From contig JAPKBN010000002.1 of assembly GCA_026421215.1 (NCBI GenBank), positions 62,001-126,000 on the forward strand: a stretch of 64,000 nucleotides of DNA. The letters are read 5' to 3'. Positions 44,650 through 54,146 of this stretch are shown piece after piece. Made by a program: the position numbers and the translations under genes. Position 1 is the stretch's first letter. Every line of letters starts with the position of its first letter. The notes beneath the pieces are model-generated. The model ran no database searches and had not been told where the DNA came from. It worked only from the letters and a program-made list of their open reading frames with translations. This stretch comes from Dehalococcoidia bacterium. GTDB lineage: Bacteria > Chloroflexota > Dehalococcoidia > Lucifugimonadales > Lucifugimonadaceae.

Positions 44650-45326
44650 GCCGGGCTACCTGCTTCCTCGACCTGATGGGAGGCCCTTCCCGGCTTTGAG
44701 GTCGGGTGGCCCCACAACTCGTCGATCATCTCGACGGCGTGCTTGGAGATGATGATGTTGCGGGCACGCGTCGTCTCAAGCGGGCTCAGCAGCCGTGACG
44801 CCATGGTGTCCGTGTTCGGGATGTTCCGAACGGACCTGCGGAGATCGTCGGTCGGCGCTGTGGTGATGATCAAGGTCGACCCCTTGATCTCCAGAGCGCT
44901 CAACATCTCGAGGATCACCTTGGTGTTTGGCTTATCTACCGAAAGATCTTCGATAACGGTGATGTAACCGTTACGGACTTTGTCGGAGAGGGCTACGCGT
45001 AATGCGTTTCGGCGCATCCGCACGGGGAGCCGCTTCGAGTGGTCCCGCGGGTGTGGACCATGTGCGACACCACCTCCACGAAGACCGGGGTTTCCTGCGT
45101 CCCCGAGGCGAGCTCTACCGGAACCCTTCTGGGCCCTGAGCTTGCGGTTGGAGTGCACGACCTGGCCACGCGTTCGTACGCTGTGAGTCCCCTGGCGACG
45201 GTTCGCCTGCTGGGCCACCACGGCCTGGTGCAACAACGGGCCGTTCATAGGCTCCGCGAAGACGTAGTCAGTTACCTCGACGGTAGCGACGATCTCTCCT
45301 GCCATATTTTTAGTATCTAGATCCAC
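44646..45326 (-). CDS. rplD: 50S ribosomal protein L4
   Basis: 226 residues; VVAQQANRRQGTHSVRTRGQ, the tunnel loop KLRAQKGSGRARLGDAGNPG and RGGGVAHGPHPRDHSKRLPV, plus a C-terminal Rossmann-like half with NIIISKHAVEMIDELWG. In some bacteria L4 autoregulates the S10 operon; no such leader is recognised here. Confidence 0.98.
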   Translation of the reverse strand: MDLDTKNMAGEIVATVEVTDYVFAEPMNGPLLHQAVVAQQANRRQGTHSVRTRGQVVHSNRKLRAQKGSGRARLGDAGNPGLRGGGVAHGPHPRDHSKRLPVRMRRNALRVALSDKVRNGYITVIEDLSVDKPNTKVILEMLSALEIKGSTLIITTAPTDDLRRSVRNIPNTDTMASRLLSPLETTRARNIIISKHAVEMIDELWGHPTSKPGRASHQVEEAGSPA

Positions 45327-45362
45327 GATGAACCAGTTCTGTAGCCGCGATTTCTCGACGGC

Positions 45363-45992
45363 CTAGTAGTTGTTGTTTGCCCGTTCTATTCGGACCAGGG
45401 TGTTACGTGCGCCGGGCACGCTTCCACGCACCATTACGATGTTGCGCTCAGGATCTACCATCACGATTTTCAGACCGCGGGTGGTCACTTTGTTGTTGCC
45501 CATGTGGCCCGCCATGCGCGTGCCCTTCCAAACCCTGCCCGGAGAGCTGCCAGCGCCGATTGAGCCCGGAGCCCGGTGACGGTCAGACTGACCGTGGGTC
45601 TTCGGGCCGCCGTGGAAACCGTGCCTTCGCACGCCCCCGGCAAAGCCACGGCCACGTGTCTTGCCGGACACGCTGACCGTCTCTCCAACTTCAAACACCG
45701 CAGCGTCGATGGACTGGCCGACCTCAAATTCACTCAGGTCAGATGCCTTGAACTCCTGGAGATGGCGGAACCTTCCCCCTGAGCGCTGTTGGTGACCCGC
45801 AGCCGGCTTGTTCAGACGCTTGGCGTCTAGGAAGCCGATCTGGATTGCCTCATAGCCATCACGTGTGTCGGTCCGCACCTGTGTGACGACGCAAGGACCC
45901 GTCTCGATCGCCGTTACGGCGTCGACGGTTCCGTCCTCGTTATAAAGCGTGGTCATTCCGACCTTGCGGCCTAGTAGGCCCTGGATTCCCAT
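45363..45992 (-). CDS. rplC: 50S ribosomal protein L3
   Basis: 209 residues; GLLGRKVGMTTLYNEDG, VSGKTRGRGFAGGVRRHGF, GGPKTHGQSDRHRAPGSIG and KGTRMAGHMGNNKVTTRGLK. The loop with the methylatable Gln-like position (GGPKTHGQSDRH) is intact. Standard length. Confidence 0.98.
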   Translation of the reverse strand: MGIQGLLGRKVGMTTLYNEDGTVDAVTAIETGPCVVTQVRTDTRDGYEAIQIGFLDAKRLNKPAAGHQQRSGGRFRHLQEFKASDLSEFEVGQSIDAAVFEVGETVSVSGKTRGRGFAGGVRRHGFHGGPKTHGQSDRHRAPGSIGAGSSPGRVWKGTRMAGHMGNNKVTTRGLKIVMVDPERNIVMVRGSVPGARNTLVRIERANNNY

Positions 45993-46034
45993 TATTTATT
46001 TGCTCGTTCTATAAGTTCGTTCTGGGGCAGTTAT

Positions 46035-46343
46035 TTACAGCTTGATCGAGATGTCGACACCGGCCGGCAGGTTTAGCCGGGTCATGGCGTCGATTGTCTT
46101 TGACGTTGGCTTGTGAACGTCGATGAGCCGTTTGTGCGTGCGCAACTCAAAGTGCTCGCGTGAGCGCTTGTCGATGTGTGGTGACCGAATGACACAGAAC
46201 CTCCGGATAGACGTCGGGAGTGGGACGGGGCCGGAGATGTCCGCACCGGTCCGCTCCGCCGTCTCAACGATCTGAGTCGCGGACTGATCAAGCACTCGGT
46301 GATCAAATGCTTTCAACACGATTCTTATTTTTTGTCCGGGCAT
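46035..46343 (-). CDS. rpsJ: 30S ribosomal protein S10
   Basis: 102 residues; [60 protein letters not shown] and [16 protein letters not shown]. First S10-operon gene. It is preceded by GGAAGGAAC and by two hairpins in the spot where tuf normally lies. Confidence 0.98.
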   Translation of the reverse strand: MPGQKIRIVLKAFDHRVLDQSATQIVETAERTGADISGPVPLPTSIRRFCVIRSPHIDKRSREHFELRTHKRLIDVHKPTSKTIDAMTRLNLPAGVDISIKL

Positions 46344-46351
46344 AGTTCCTT

Positions 46352-46399
46352 CCGTTCACGTCGTAACGTGAACGGACCCTCATCGTATGATGAGGGTCC
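46352..46399 (-). promoter_or_regulatory. Two abutting perfect hairpins between fusA and rpsJ
   Basis: GGACCCTCATC/GATGAGGGTCC (11 bp, four-base loop) and CCGTTCACGT/ACGTGAACGG (10 bp, four-base loop) overlap by two bases, so the stems compete at their shared end. The rpsJ Shine-Dalgarno lies immediately downstream on the transcript strand. Neither stem is followed by a U run, so these are not simple terminators. They replace the usual tuf gene. Confidence 0.7.
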
Positions 46400-46407
46400 T
46401 TGACTTG

Positions 46408-48492
46408 TTACTTCCCGCTGCCTGCGATGTCGTCTGCGATGTGCCGCGGGGCTTTGTCGTAGTGGTCTAGTGACATTACGAACGACGCGCGGCCCGTGGT
46501 GCGGGAGCGCAGATCGGTCGCGTATCGGAATGTTTCTGCAAGTGGGACGAAGGCGTTCAAAACCTGCGTCTCGTTCTGGCCTTCCATGTTCTGAATCTGA
46601 GATCGTCTTGAGTTCAGGTCAGCGAGAACATCGCCCAAGAACTCGGATGGCGTAATGACTTCCAATTTCATAATCGGCTCTAGGATAGCCATACCGGCTC
46701 TCTGGGCCGCGGATTTGAAGGCCATGGATCCGGCGACGTTGAACGCCATCTCTGACGAGTCAACCTCGTGGTATGAACCGTCCGTTAGAACGATTTTGAT
46801 GTCGGTCACCGGGTAACCAGCGAGTACGCCGTTCGCGGCCGCTTCGCGGGCACCTTGTTCGATTGGCCGGTAGTACTCCCGTGGGAGGGTTGAACCAGTG
46901 ATTTCGGACTCAAAAACCACCCCTGCGCCAACAGGAAGCGGTTCGAGCCGAAGCGTACAGTCACCAAACTGACCGTGACCACCGGTCTGGCGAACCAAAC
47001 GTCCCTGAGCCTCTGAGATACGTGTAACCGTCTCCCGGTAAGCGACCCTCGGATTGCCGACGTTTACGTCAAGCCCGAACTCGCGTCGCATGCGCTCCAC
47101 GATGACATCCAGGTGCAACTCACCCATTCCGGCGAGAACTACCTGTGCAGTCTCTTCATCGGTGCTCAACCTGAGCGTCGGGTCTTCGTCGGCGAGCCGA
47201 TTCAGAGCGACGTCCATCTTGTCCTGGTCAGATCGGGTCTTTGGCTCGACCGCTACAGACAGGACTGGCTCCGGGAACTCGATCGATTCAAGAACAATTC
47301 GGTTGTTATTGGCCGCCAGCGTGTCTCCGGTGCGGGCGTCCTTCAATCCGATAACGGTGACGATCTCGCCCGGTCCTGCCGAGGAGATCTCTTCACGGCG
47401 GTCCGCATGCATTCGCAGCAGGCGTCCGACGCGCTCCCGGTTGCGGGTGCGCGGGTTGTAGAGGGTGGCTCCGGTCTCAAGGATGCCGGAGTAGACACGG
47501 ATGTAAATCAATCGACCCACGTGCGGGTCAGACACAACCTTGAAGATGAGCACACTTACGGGATCATCTACCGAGGGTTGTCGGACCAGTTCAGATCCAT
47601 CCGCCGGGTCAGTGCCTTGAATGGCAGGGACATCAAGCGGGGAGGGAAGGTAGTCGACAATTGCGTCAAGCAGGGGCTGGATGCCGCGGTGTTTAAGCGC
47701 GGTGCCACACATCACCGGCGTGACCTTGAGATGGATCGTGGCCGTGCGCAGCGCTGTTGCGAGGACCTCGTTGGGGATCTCTTCATCGCTCAGGTACGCC
47801 ATGAGCAGGTCTTCGTCGGTTTCTGAGACCTTCTCAACAAGATTGGCCCGATATGCCGCAACTTCATCAGCCATGTCGGCGGGAATCGGGGCCTCAACCG
47901 CTTCAACGGCGTCGGCTGATTCGTAAACCCAGGCCTTCATATGGACTAGGTCGATCATGCCGTGGAAGTCCGCTTCGGCGCCGATCGGGAGCTGAATCGG
48001 AACGGCGTTTGCGCCGAGTCTGCGGGTGAGTGATTCGACGGCCTTCAAAAAGTCTGCCCCGGCGCGGTCCATTTTGTTTACGAAGACCATGCGCGGCACC
48101 GAGTAACGCTCGGCCTGGCGCCAGACCGTCTCTGACTGCGGCTGAACACCGGCGACGGCGTCGATGATAACGACCCCACCGTCCAACACGCGCAGACTGC
48201 GCTCAACTTCAGCAGTGAAGTCAACGTGCCCGGGTGTATCGATGATGTTGACCTGGTGGCCCTTCCACTCGGTGGCGGTAGCCGCCGACGCGATGGTGAT
48301 CCCGCGTTCGCGCTCGAGATCCATGAAGTCCATCACGGTTGTGCCGTCATCGATGTTGCCGATTTTGTGCGTCATTCCGGTGAAGAACAACACGCGTTCA
48401 CTGACCGTCGTCTTGCCGGCGTCGATGTGGGCGATAAACCCGATGTTTCGGATCTTTGTGAGATCTATTTTTGAAGCCACTGTTGTAGCCAT
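46408..48492 (-). CDS. fusA: Elongation factor G
   Basis: 694 residues from ATG 48492 ([20 protein letters not shown]). The ORF track adds 102 residues of low-quality sequence overlapping the rpsG spacer, which are not coding. GTPase motifs are AHIDAGKTT, the RGITI switch segment, DTPGHVDF and NKMDRAGA. Domains II to V follow, with [16 protein letters not shown] and YREPVT-type sequence. It translocates tRNA and mRNA through the ribosome. The gene after it should be tuf, but rpsJ comes next. Confidence 0.97.
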   Translation of the reverse strand: MATTVASKIDLTKIRNIGFIAHIDAGKTTVSERVLFFTGMTHKIGNIDDGTTVMDFMDLERERGITIASAATATEWKGHQVNIIDTPGHVDFTAEVERSLRVLDGGVVIIDAVAGVQPQSETVWRQAERYSVPRMVFVNKMDRAGADFLKAVESLTRRLGANAVPIQLPIGAEADFHGMIDLVHMKAWVYESADAVEAVEAPIPADMADEVAAYRANLVEKVSETDEDLLMAYLSDEEIPNEVLATALRTATIHLKVTPVMCGTALKHRGIQPLLDAIVDYLPSPLDVPAIQGTDPADGSELVRQPSVDDPVSVLIFKVVSDPHVGRLIYIRVYSGILETGATLYNPRTRNRERVGRLLRMHADRREEISSAGPGEIVTVIGLKDARTGDTLAANNNRIVLESIEFPEPVLSVAVEPKTRSDQDKMDVALNRLADEDPTLRLSTDEETAQVVLAGMGELHLDVIVERMRREFGLDVNVGNPRVAYRETVTRISEAQGRLVRQTGGHGQFGDCTLRLEPLPVGAGVVFESEITGSTLPREYYRPIEQGAREAAANGVLAGYPVTDIKIVLTDGSYHEVDSSEMAFNVAGSMAFKSAAQRAGMAILEPIMKLEVITPSEFLGDVLADLNSRRSQIQNMEGQNETQVLNAFVPLAETFRYATDLRSRTTGRASFVMSLDHYDKAPRHIADDIAGSGK

Positions 48493-48562
48493 TCGCGTTA
48501 AGCCCGTACTCTCCGGCCATATAGCCGGTAGAGTCGATGACCCCCCGGAGTTGATGCTGGTC

Positions 48563-49033
48563 TCACCAGCGGTAGTGGACGAATGCCCGGTTTGCCTCGG
48601 CCATCCTGTGTAGCTCTTCACGCCTGCGCACGGCGGCGCCCTGTCCGAGTGACGCGTCCAGCAGTTCGTTGTAAAGACGCCGCGAAATCGGCGCTCCCTG
48701 GCGGGCTCGGGCCGCCGTGATGAGCCACCGCATCGCCAGAGAGACCCTGCGTTCAGGCCGGACCTCCGTTGGCACCTGATAGGTGGCGCCACCAACACGA
48801 CGAGGCTTCACTTCAAGCATCGGCGTCGCGTTGCGAATCGCCTGCTCGAACACTTCCAGCCCTGGCCGGTTGGTTTCATTCTCAAGCATTTCCAGGGCGC
48901 TGTAGACGGCGCGCTGCGCCACCGTCTTCTTACCGCCCTTCATGAGGCGGTTCGTAAAACGCGCCAGTTCCACGTTTCCAAAACGTGGATCCGGATCAAT
49001 TACTCGTCGCTCTGCGCGTCTTCGCCTTGCCAT
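48563..49033 (-). CDS. rpsG: 30S ribosomal protein S7
   Basis: 156 residues; [60 protein letters not shown] and [20 protein letters not shown]. The N-terminal PDPRFGN is typical. Confidence 0.98.
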   Translation of the reverse strand: MARRRRAERRVIDPDPRFGNVELARFTNRLMKGGKKTVAQRAVYSALEMLENETNRPGLEVFEQAIRNATPMLEVKPRRVGGATYQVPTEVRPERRVSLAMRWLITAARARQGAPISRRLYNELLDASLGQGAAVRRREELHRMAEANRAFVHYRW

Positions 49034-49220
49034 CTTTTATTTGTCTCCCGATCGGAGTTCCCTATTGATCTCGCCATGGCGAGATTTGAGCGATCATCCG
49101 TATTCCGGGAGCGTTCTTTCCTTTCCACCAAAAACCCCGACCTGGGTTGAGTCTGCCGCCCGGAAGGGCTATGACTGACTCGTTTGTCGGGGTGGTTGGG
49201 CCATTTCCGGGCCCTTGAGA
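49034..49220 (-). other. rpsL-rpsG spacer containing a perfect 18-bp palindrome
   Basis: 187 bases, unusually long within the str operon. It contains ATCTCGCCATGGCGAGAT at 49068-49085 (perfect palindrome) and a CCCCGAC/GTCGGGG pair enclosing a long loop. In E. coli the S7 translational operator lies in the spacer just upstream of rpsG; a control role here is a guess. Confidence 0.4.
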
Positions 49221-49637
49221 TTAACCTTGCGGTTTTACAGCACCGTACTTGCTACGACCACGGCGACGGTCATCGACACCGGAAGTGTCGAGTGCCCCCC
49301 GCACTACGTGATATCGGACCCCGGGAAGGTCCTTCACGCGTCCGCCCCGTATAAGGACGACCGAGTGTTCCTGGAGGTTGTGGCCTTCGCCGCCGATGTA
49401 GGCGGTGACCTCGAGCCCGTTGGTCAGCCGGACACGCGCTACTTTGCGAAGAGCCGAGTTCGGCTTCTTAGGCGTAACCGTCTTCACCTGCAAACAGACG
49501 CCACGCTTTTGCGGACTCCCACTACCTCGTCGCATCCGGTCCTTCAACGAGTTGTAGACGAATCCCAACGCCGGAGTCTTAGACTTCGTGCGTGTTCGCT
49601 TGCGCGGCTTGCGCATCAATTGGTTCGCTGTCGGCAT
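49221..49637 (-). CDS. rpsL: 30S ribosomal protein S12
   Basis: 138 residues from ATG 49637 ([20 protein letters not shown]), with GGCGGGG upstream; the ORF-track start is 11 codons too early. [39 protein letters not shown] and [20 protein letters not shown] are intact. The residue at the classical streptomycin-resistance position is the normal Lys (PKKPNS). First gene of the block. Confidence 0.97.
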   Translation of the reverse strand: MPTANQLMRKPRKRTRTKSKTPALGFVYNSLKDRMRRGSGSPQKRGVCLQVKTVTPKKPNSALRKVARVRLTNGLEVTAYIGGEGHNLQEHSVVLIRGGRVKDLPGVRYHVVRGALDTSGVDDRRRGRSKYGAVKPQG

Positions 49638-50031
49638 TACCCCGCCCTGGATATTGGTTCCCGGCATCACGTTTGTTCAGGCGTTCAGATACGATGACGG
49701 AGGGAATACCCCTCTCGCCATAACCCATTCACACCAGACGACAAACGAGAAGTATAAGAATCCCTGACGGTCCAAGTCAACGGAAAAGAGCACCAACTCG
49801 CGCCCTGACCTCGGTTTTATTGCAGGTATCTTCATTTTCGGGCCCAGTCCATAATAATATTGTGCGTCATTTCACGTTCATTGCGCCGCCAGACCGCGGC
49901 GACGCGGCTTATTTAATGGGAATGCTTATTTCGCCATGTAACTGGCCCCGAGGGGGCTTTGCTGATTCCCGTCGCGCTATGTTGCAGACCGAATTACGTC
50001 GTACACCGGCGCTTAACCGGGCAACTTTGGT
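49638..50031. other. Divergent control region between rpsL and the response-regulator gene
   Basis: About 390 bases. The left part holds the rpsL leader (roughly 105 bases from the predicted start site) and its promoter. The right part is AT-rich around 49845-49870, with GCCGCC/GCGGCG inverted repeats near 49885 and GCCCC/GGGGC near 49951. No gene is seen. Confidence 0.5.
49751..49780 (-). promoter_or_regulatory. Sigma70-type promoter of the ribosomal block
   Basis: On the minus strand TTGACT, an 18-base spacer, then TATACT. Both hexamers are near consensus, and transcription would begin near 49744, about 105 bases before rpsL. It is the best promoter in the window. Confidence 0.7.
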
Positions 50032-50697
50032 ATGACCACTGTGTTGCTTATCGGGCTTCAAGACCATGAAGCGTTCCCATTAGAAGCAGCTATCGGAACC
50101 TCTGGCCTTGACCTGGCGCCGATCAGGCTTTCGGAAGTGCGTATTCCGGATGGTATCGATGCCCGCCGTTGCGTTGCAGTTCTTCCGGGCACCGCCGATT
50201 TCGAATTGAACGAACGCGTTAATACGGCGTTTGGGCTGGGCCTGCCGGTGCTGGTGATCCTGCCGGGCTTCGACACATGTGATCTTGACGTGTCTCTCGG
50301 GAACATTGATTTTTACTTCCCACCGTTCCGTGCGGAAGAGTTCATCGTAAGGATCGGCCTCCTGATCGCACGTTCAGGAGGAAACGATTTCGATAATGTG
50401 GTTCAACAGGGCGAAATCCGCATAGATCTGGAACGATATGAGGTCACCGTATCCGGAAGAAAGGTGGACCTGACGTTCAAGGAGTACGAGTTGCTGAGGT
50501 TATTGGCATCCAATCCCGGGCATGTTTACTCTCGTGAAGCTCTATTACAAACGGTCTGGGCCTATGATTATTACGGTGGCACAAGGACCGTGGACGTCCA
50601 CATCCGACGATTGCGTAGCAAGATCAACGACGTGGAACATCGGTTCATCGAGACGGTCTGGAACGTTGGGTATCGCTTCCGTACAAACAACAATTAG
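50032..50697 (+). CDS. OmpR-type transcriptional regulator with degenerate receiver domain
   Basis: 221 residues. The C-terminal winged-helix DNA-binding domain (about 125-218) is typical of OmpR/PhoB regulators: VDLTFKEYELLRLLASNPG, YSREALLQTVWAYDYYG and RTVDVHIRRLRSKIND. The N-terminal domain (1-115) has receiver-like secondary structure but lacks the phosphorylation site: the strand that should end in Asp reads VAVLPGTAD, and the KPF motif is PPF in DFYFPPFRAEEF. It is therefore probably not phosphorylated conventionally. It lies 148 bases upstream of a histidine kinase gene, so the two may act together. Confidence 0.85.
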   Translation: MTTVLLIGLQDHEAFPLEAAIGTSGLDLAPIRLSEVRIPDGIDARRCVAVLPGTADFELNERVNTAFGLGLPVLVILPGFDTCDLDVSLGNIDFYFPPFRAEEFIVRIGLLIARSGGNDFDNVVQQGEIRIDLERYEVTVSGRKVDLTFKEYELLRLLASNPGHVYSREALLQTVWAYDYYGGTRTVDVHIRRLRSKINDVEHRFIETVWNVGYRFRTNNN

Positions 50698-50845
50698 GGT
50701 CAGTGGCCTCGCCTGCGCGGCGTCATGAGGCAACCGGGTTCTGCAACCGAGCACACTTGCCCTGATTGAAATCTCACCGTAGTCTCGGATCTGTTTGGGA
50801 GCGTGCTTTGGGCCCGACTTCTGAATTTGCTCCTCCAATGCAATC

Positions 50846-52774
50846 ATGAACGGCATACACATGGCCGTAGTTCAAAACCGTGAGAGCAGCCCGCCGACGG
50901 CAATTACCGGCCCCGGACCGGGCGAGTCCACGCTGCCGAAGAACGGCGGCATCATTCTTGAGCGTCTGATCGGCCTGCCCGGCGCCACGCTCGAATGGTC
51001 ACTTGTGCCGATCCGAGTCGCTCTTGCGATAAGTATTTTGGTGCTGGCTTTTGCACAGGAGGATATGCAATCAACACGATCACTCTGGGTGTTCGTGTTG
51101 ATTGTCGTCGTCACGTACTCGGGACTCATTGCCTACTCGCTCCGATGCGGCAGAATTGAGCGAGCAGTCGCCTTAGGGATAACAAGCGACGTGGCCCTGG
51201 CGACGTTTGTGTTTCCGGCTTTGTACTTTGTCGGATCCCGGGATGATCCAGACAATCTTTATGCCCTTTTCGAGCCCGGCGTAGTCATAGTTACGCTTGC
51301 GATCTTACTGTCAACGATGCGGCTCAAAGTGTGGCCTGCTGTGGCCGTCGGGGCTTTTATAGCTCTGGTTCCGGCAGGCTTGGCATGGCTTGTGGTGACA
51401 AAGGCGACTATGAGCGTTGACCCAAGGGGAGATTTACTCACATTCATAGTTTCGGCAGTCGTATTCACGACCATAGGCCAGGCGGTACAAAGGTCGCTGC
51501 ATTACCAGCAGACGGAATCTGAAGCGACCGAGGGTACGGTCCTCGCCGAAATAGGACGAATTGTTGATTCTTCACTTGTTATCGATTCGGTGTACTCAAG
51601 GTTTACGGATCAATTTAGGAAACTGATCGACTTCGACAGAATTTCGATCTCGTACGTCAATTCGCAGCGTAGTTCGGCGATGTACGCGTGGGCTGAAGGA
51701 GAAACGCAGACCGGATTTGGAACCGGCCGCGAAATACCGATCAAAGCATTCGTAGGCACACGATTGGGTCAATTCATGCGCAGGCGAAAGGGCGCGGTTC
51801 TCGACGAGGCCGAGATTAACGAATTTTTTGATCGACTCCCCTGGCCAAACGAGACCAATGCCCGATCGATGATCTGTGTACCCCTTGTATCCGGCGGTCG
51901 AACTTTTGCAGGCCTGGCGGTAACTTCGCTGAAACCGGGTGCGTATGGGGATCGCGAACTGGAGATAGTGACGCGCGTTGGAGGGCAGGTGGCCGGAGCA
52001 GTGGCCAATGCACACCTTCACGGTGAACTTCAAGACGCCAGTGATGAGTTGAAAGACATAAACGCACAGAAGACCGACCTGATGACCACGGTTGCGCATG
52101 AACTCAGGAGCCCACTCACAGCCTTCAGTGCATTCGTGGATCTTGTCCTTGATGGGACCGCTGGTGAAGTGCCAGAAAAACAACATGAACTGCTTTTGAA
52201 AGCTTCCCGGTCGTCTGTGCGGATGCAGAACATTTTGAACGTGTTCTCGCACTTGGAGATGGCTGAAAATGCGGGCGTCCCCCTAACCGTCACGATGTTC
52301 GATATTGAGAACTTAATCGCAAGCGCGTTGGACCTGTTTCAGGCCGCCGCAAGACATGCAGGGGTGACGGTCACATATGAACGGACCGGCAATCTGCAAA
52401 TGGTAGAGGGAGACCGGCAGGCTATTGATCAAGTAATTAGCAACTTGGTCTCAAACGCCATCAAGTACAGCCGTGAAGGTGGCCATGTGCTGGTGAAATG
52501 CGTGGCACAAGACGATGAGGTTGTCGTATCGGTATCGGATACCGGCCTAGGAATTACAGTAGAGGATCAGGAGAGGCTGTTTGAGCGGTTCTACCGTGGA
52601 AGCGATCCGGTGAAGATTCGGATCCCTGGCACCGGACTTGGACTGTACGTAAGCAAAGCGCTTGTCGGCAGGCACAGCGGCCGGATCTGGTGTCAGAGTG
52701 AAAAAGGACAAGGCGCCGACTTCTCCTTTGCCATTCCATTTGAGCTACCGGCAGAGAATGTTCCTGTTGCATGA
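50846..52774 (+). CDS. Membrane sensor histidine kinase with GAF domain
   Basis: 642 residues. About six hydrophobic helices (roughly 50-220) form an N-terminal membrane region with no large extracellular domain. A GAF domain follows (about 235-390), then HisKA with the phospho-accepting His in MTTVAHELRSPLTAF. The ATPase domain has N box NLVSNAIKYSREGG, G1 VSDTGLGITVEDQ, F box FERFYRG and G2 IPGTGLGLYVSKALVG. It should autophosphorylate in response to a membrane or intracellular signal. Its partner is not obvious because the adjacent regulator lacks the receiver Asp. Start uncertain (ATG 50846 or 50861). Confidence 0.9.
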   Translation: MNGIHMAVVQNRESSPPTAITGPGPGESTLPKNGGIILERLIGLPGATLEWSLVPIRVALAISILVLAFAQEDMQSTRSLWVFVLIVVVTYSGLIAYSLRCGRIERAVALGITSDVALATFVFPALYFVGSRDDPDNLYALFEPGVVIVTLAILLSTMRLKVWPAVAVGAFIALVPAGLAWLVVTKATMSVDPRGDLLTFIVSAVVFTTIGQAVQRSLHYQQTESEATEGTVLAEIGRIVDSSLVIDSVYSRFTDQFRKLIDFDRISISYVNSQRSSAMYAWAEGETQTGFGTGREIPIKAFVGTRLGQFMRRRKGAVLDEAEINEFFDRLPWPNETNARSMICVPLVSGGRTFAGLAVTSLKPGAYGDRELEIVTRVGGQVAGAVANAHLHGELQDASDELKDINAQKTDLMTTVAHELRSPLTAFSAFVDLVLDGTAGEVPEKQHELLLKASRSSVRMQNILNVFSHLEMAENAGVPLTVTMFDIENLIASALDLFQAAARHAGVTVTYERTGNLQMVEGDRQAIDQVISNLVSNAIKYSREGGHVLVKCVAQDDEVVVSVSDTGLGITVEDQERLFERFYRGSDPVKIRIPGTGLGLYVSKALVGRHSGRIWCQSEKGQGADFSFAIPFELPAENVPVA

Positions 52775-52805
52775 CGAGTCGATCGCCGCGGTAGCCAATG
52801 GATGG

Positions 52806-54077
52806 TTAAACCAGCGCTCGCCCATCTCGCTTGACTAGCCGGCCCTCGATCACAACGTCCGTGCAGTCGAACAGGTCTTTTATGTCGTTAGACGGATCTC
52901 CGGATACGGCCATCAAATCGGCACTGAGCCCTGCCTTGATCGCGCCGGTCTCAGAGGCGAGACGTAACGATTCAGCGGTATCGATCGTTGACGCGGCAAG
53001 CGCCTCCCAGTTGCTAAAACCGAGAAGATCTACGAAGGACCACGCGTTCGCGGCAGACATATCAAACTCGCCGTGTGTCATGCCCATATCCAGTCCCGTC
53101 ACAAATCGCACACCACGTTCACGCATGTCGCGTAGCACTGCATCGTGCTGTTCTTCTGGGACCGTGGTGGCGGAAACGGCCCAGTGCGGGACACGTGCCG
53201 GAACGTCGCCTGCTTTGATCCTGACATCGCCGACCATGATGTGTCCGGTCGTAGGGTCAGCCCATATGCCCTTATCTGCCGCCATCTGTGCAACGTCGGG
53301 ATCATAGGCGAGACCCTTGCTGAAATCTGAATCGTGCCAGCGGGCGTGGATCAGAGTGTGGATTCCTGCTTCCACACAGTTACGCACACCGTCCGCGGCC
53401 AGGCAGTGGGACACGATCTGTACGTTGAGTCGCTCTGCCTCCACCACAGCAGCGCGAAGCGTTTCCACCGGGTACTGGGCAGAGCGAGGGTTCGCCGTAG
53501 GAGTAAACATCCCGCCTGTAGACATGATCTTAATAAGGTCAGCGCCCAGTTTTACCTGTGCCCTGATCGCTCGAACAACTTCCTCCGCCGTATCTGCCTC
53601 GGAACCAAAAAACCAACAATGTCCGGCTGTGGTTGTAATTGGGGCGCCCGCCAGTTGTAGGCGAGGCCCGGGGATGACACCCGCACGAACTGCATCACGC
53701 ACCGGGAACACCACGTCGGTGGGGCCACCGAGATCTCGCATCGTCGTCACACCGCTTAGAAGCGTGGTTCGAATGTGGTCGACCGCGCGCATGATGAAAA
53801 ACTCTTTTGAGTCGTTGAACGCCGATTGTTGGGTATACACCGGGTCGGGCCCGGCCGCCGTGTGCATGTGTGCATGCGCCTCAATGAGCCCCGGAAGCAG
53901 AGACACATCACCCAGCTCATGAACTGCATGCGAATCGGTAATACCGTCCGCAATGGAACTTTGCGAGACAACCTCCGAGATGCGACCGTTTTCGACGATG
54001 ACGGCATGATCGGGCAGCCAGGCAGTTACCTTCGCGTTGGCGACACGGGCTGCTTTGAAGACGGCGTTTTCTGTCAC
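52806..54077 (-). CDS. Metal-dependent amidohydrolase (imidazolonepropionase / prolidase-like)
   Basis: 423 residues from GTG 54077, which has AAGGAA nine bases upstream; the ORF track begins nine codons earlier without a ribosome site. Metal and catalytic residues are in SLLPGLIEAHAHMHTAAG (HxH), the Lys-like position in LGADLIKIMSTGGM, the His in QIVSHCLAADG and TLIHARWHDSD, and the Asp in RFVTGLDMGMTHGEF. The family includes imidazolonepropionases and Xaa-Pro or acyl-amide hydrolases; the substrate is unknown. It is a paralogue of the neighbouring gene, in tandem. Confidence 0.88.
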   Translation of the reverse strand: MTENAVFKAARVANAKVTAWLPDHAVIVENGRISEVVSQSSIADGITDSHAVHELGDVSLLPGLIEAHAHMHTAAGPDPVYTQQSAFNDSKEFFIMRAVDHIRTTLLSGVTTMRDLGGPTDVVFPVRDAVRAGVIPGPRLQLAGAPITTTAGHCWFFGSEADTAEEVVRAIRAQVKLGADLIKIMSTGGMFTPTANPRSAQYPVETLRAAVVEAERLNVQIVSHCLAADGVRNCVEAGIHTLIHARWHDSDFSKGLAYDPDVAQMAADKGIWADPTTGHIMVGDVRIKAGDVPARVPHWAVSATTVPEEQHDAVLRDMRERGVRFVTGLDMGMTHGEFDMSAANAWSFVDLLGFSNWEALAASTIDTAESLRLASETGAIKAGLSADLMAVSGDPSNDIKDLFDCTDVVIEGRLVKRDGRALV

Positions 54078-54146
54078 GTGTAGGCGTTCCTTTAGTTTGG
54101 GCAACTTGTCCCGAACGGATGATTAAAACGAGAAAATTTCGGTTGT

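Noticed and set aside
47113-47826. 237-residue plus-strand ORF opposite fusA
   Set aside because: Shadow of a highly conserved gene; long open antisense frames are expected at this GC.
48493-48798. 102-residue N-terminal extension of EF-G in the ORF track
   Set aside because: It overlaps the rpsG coding end, has no similarity to EF-G, and the canonical [16 protein letters not shown] start follows.
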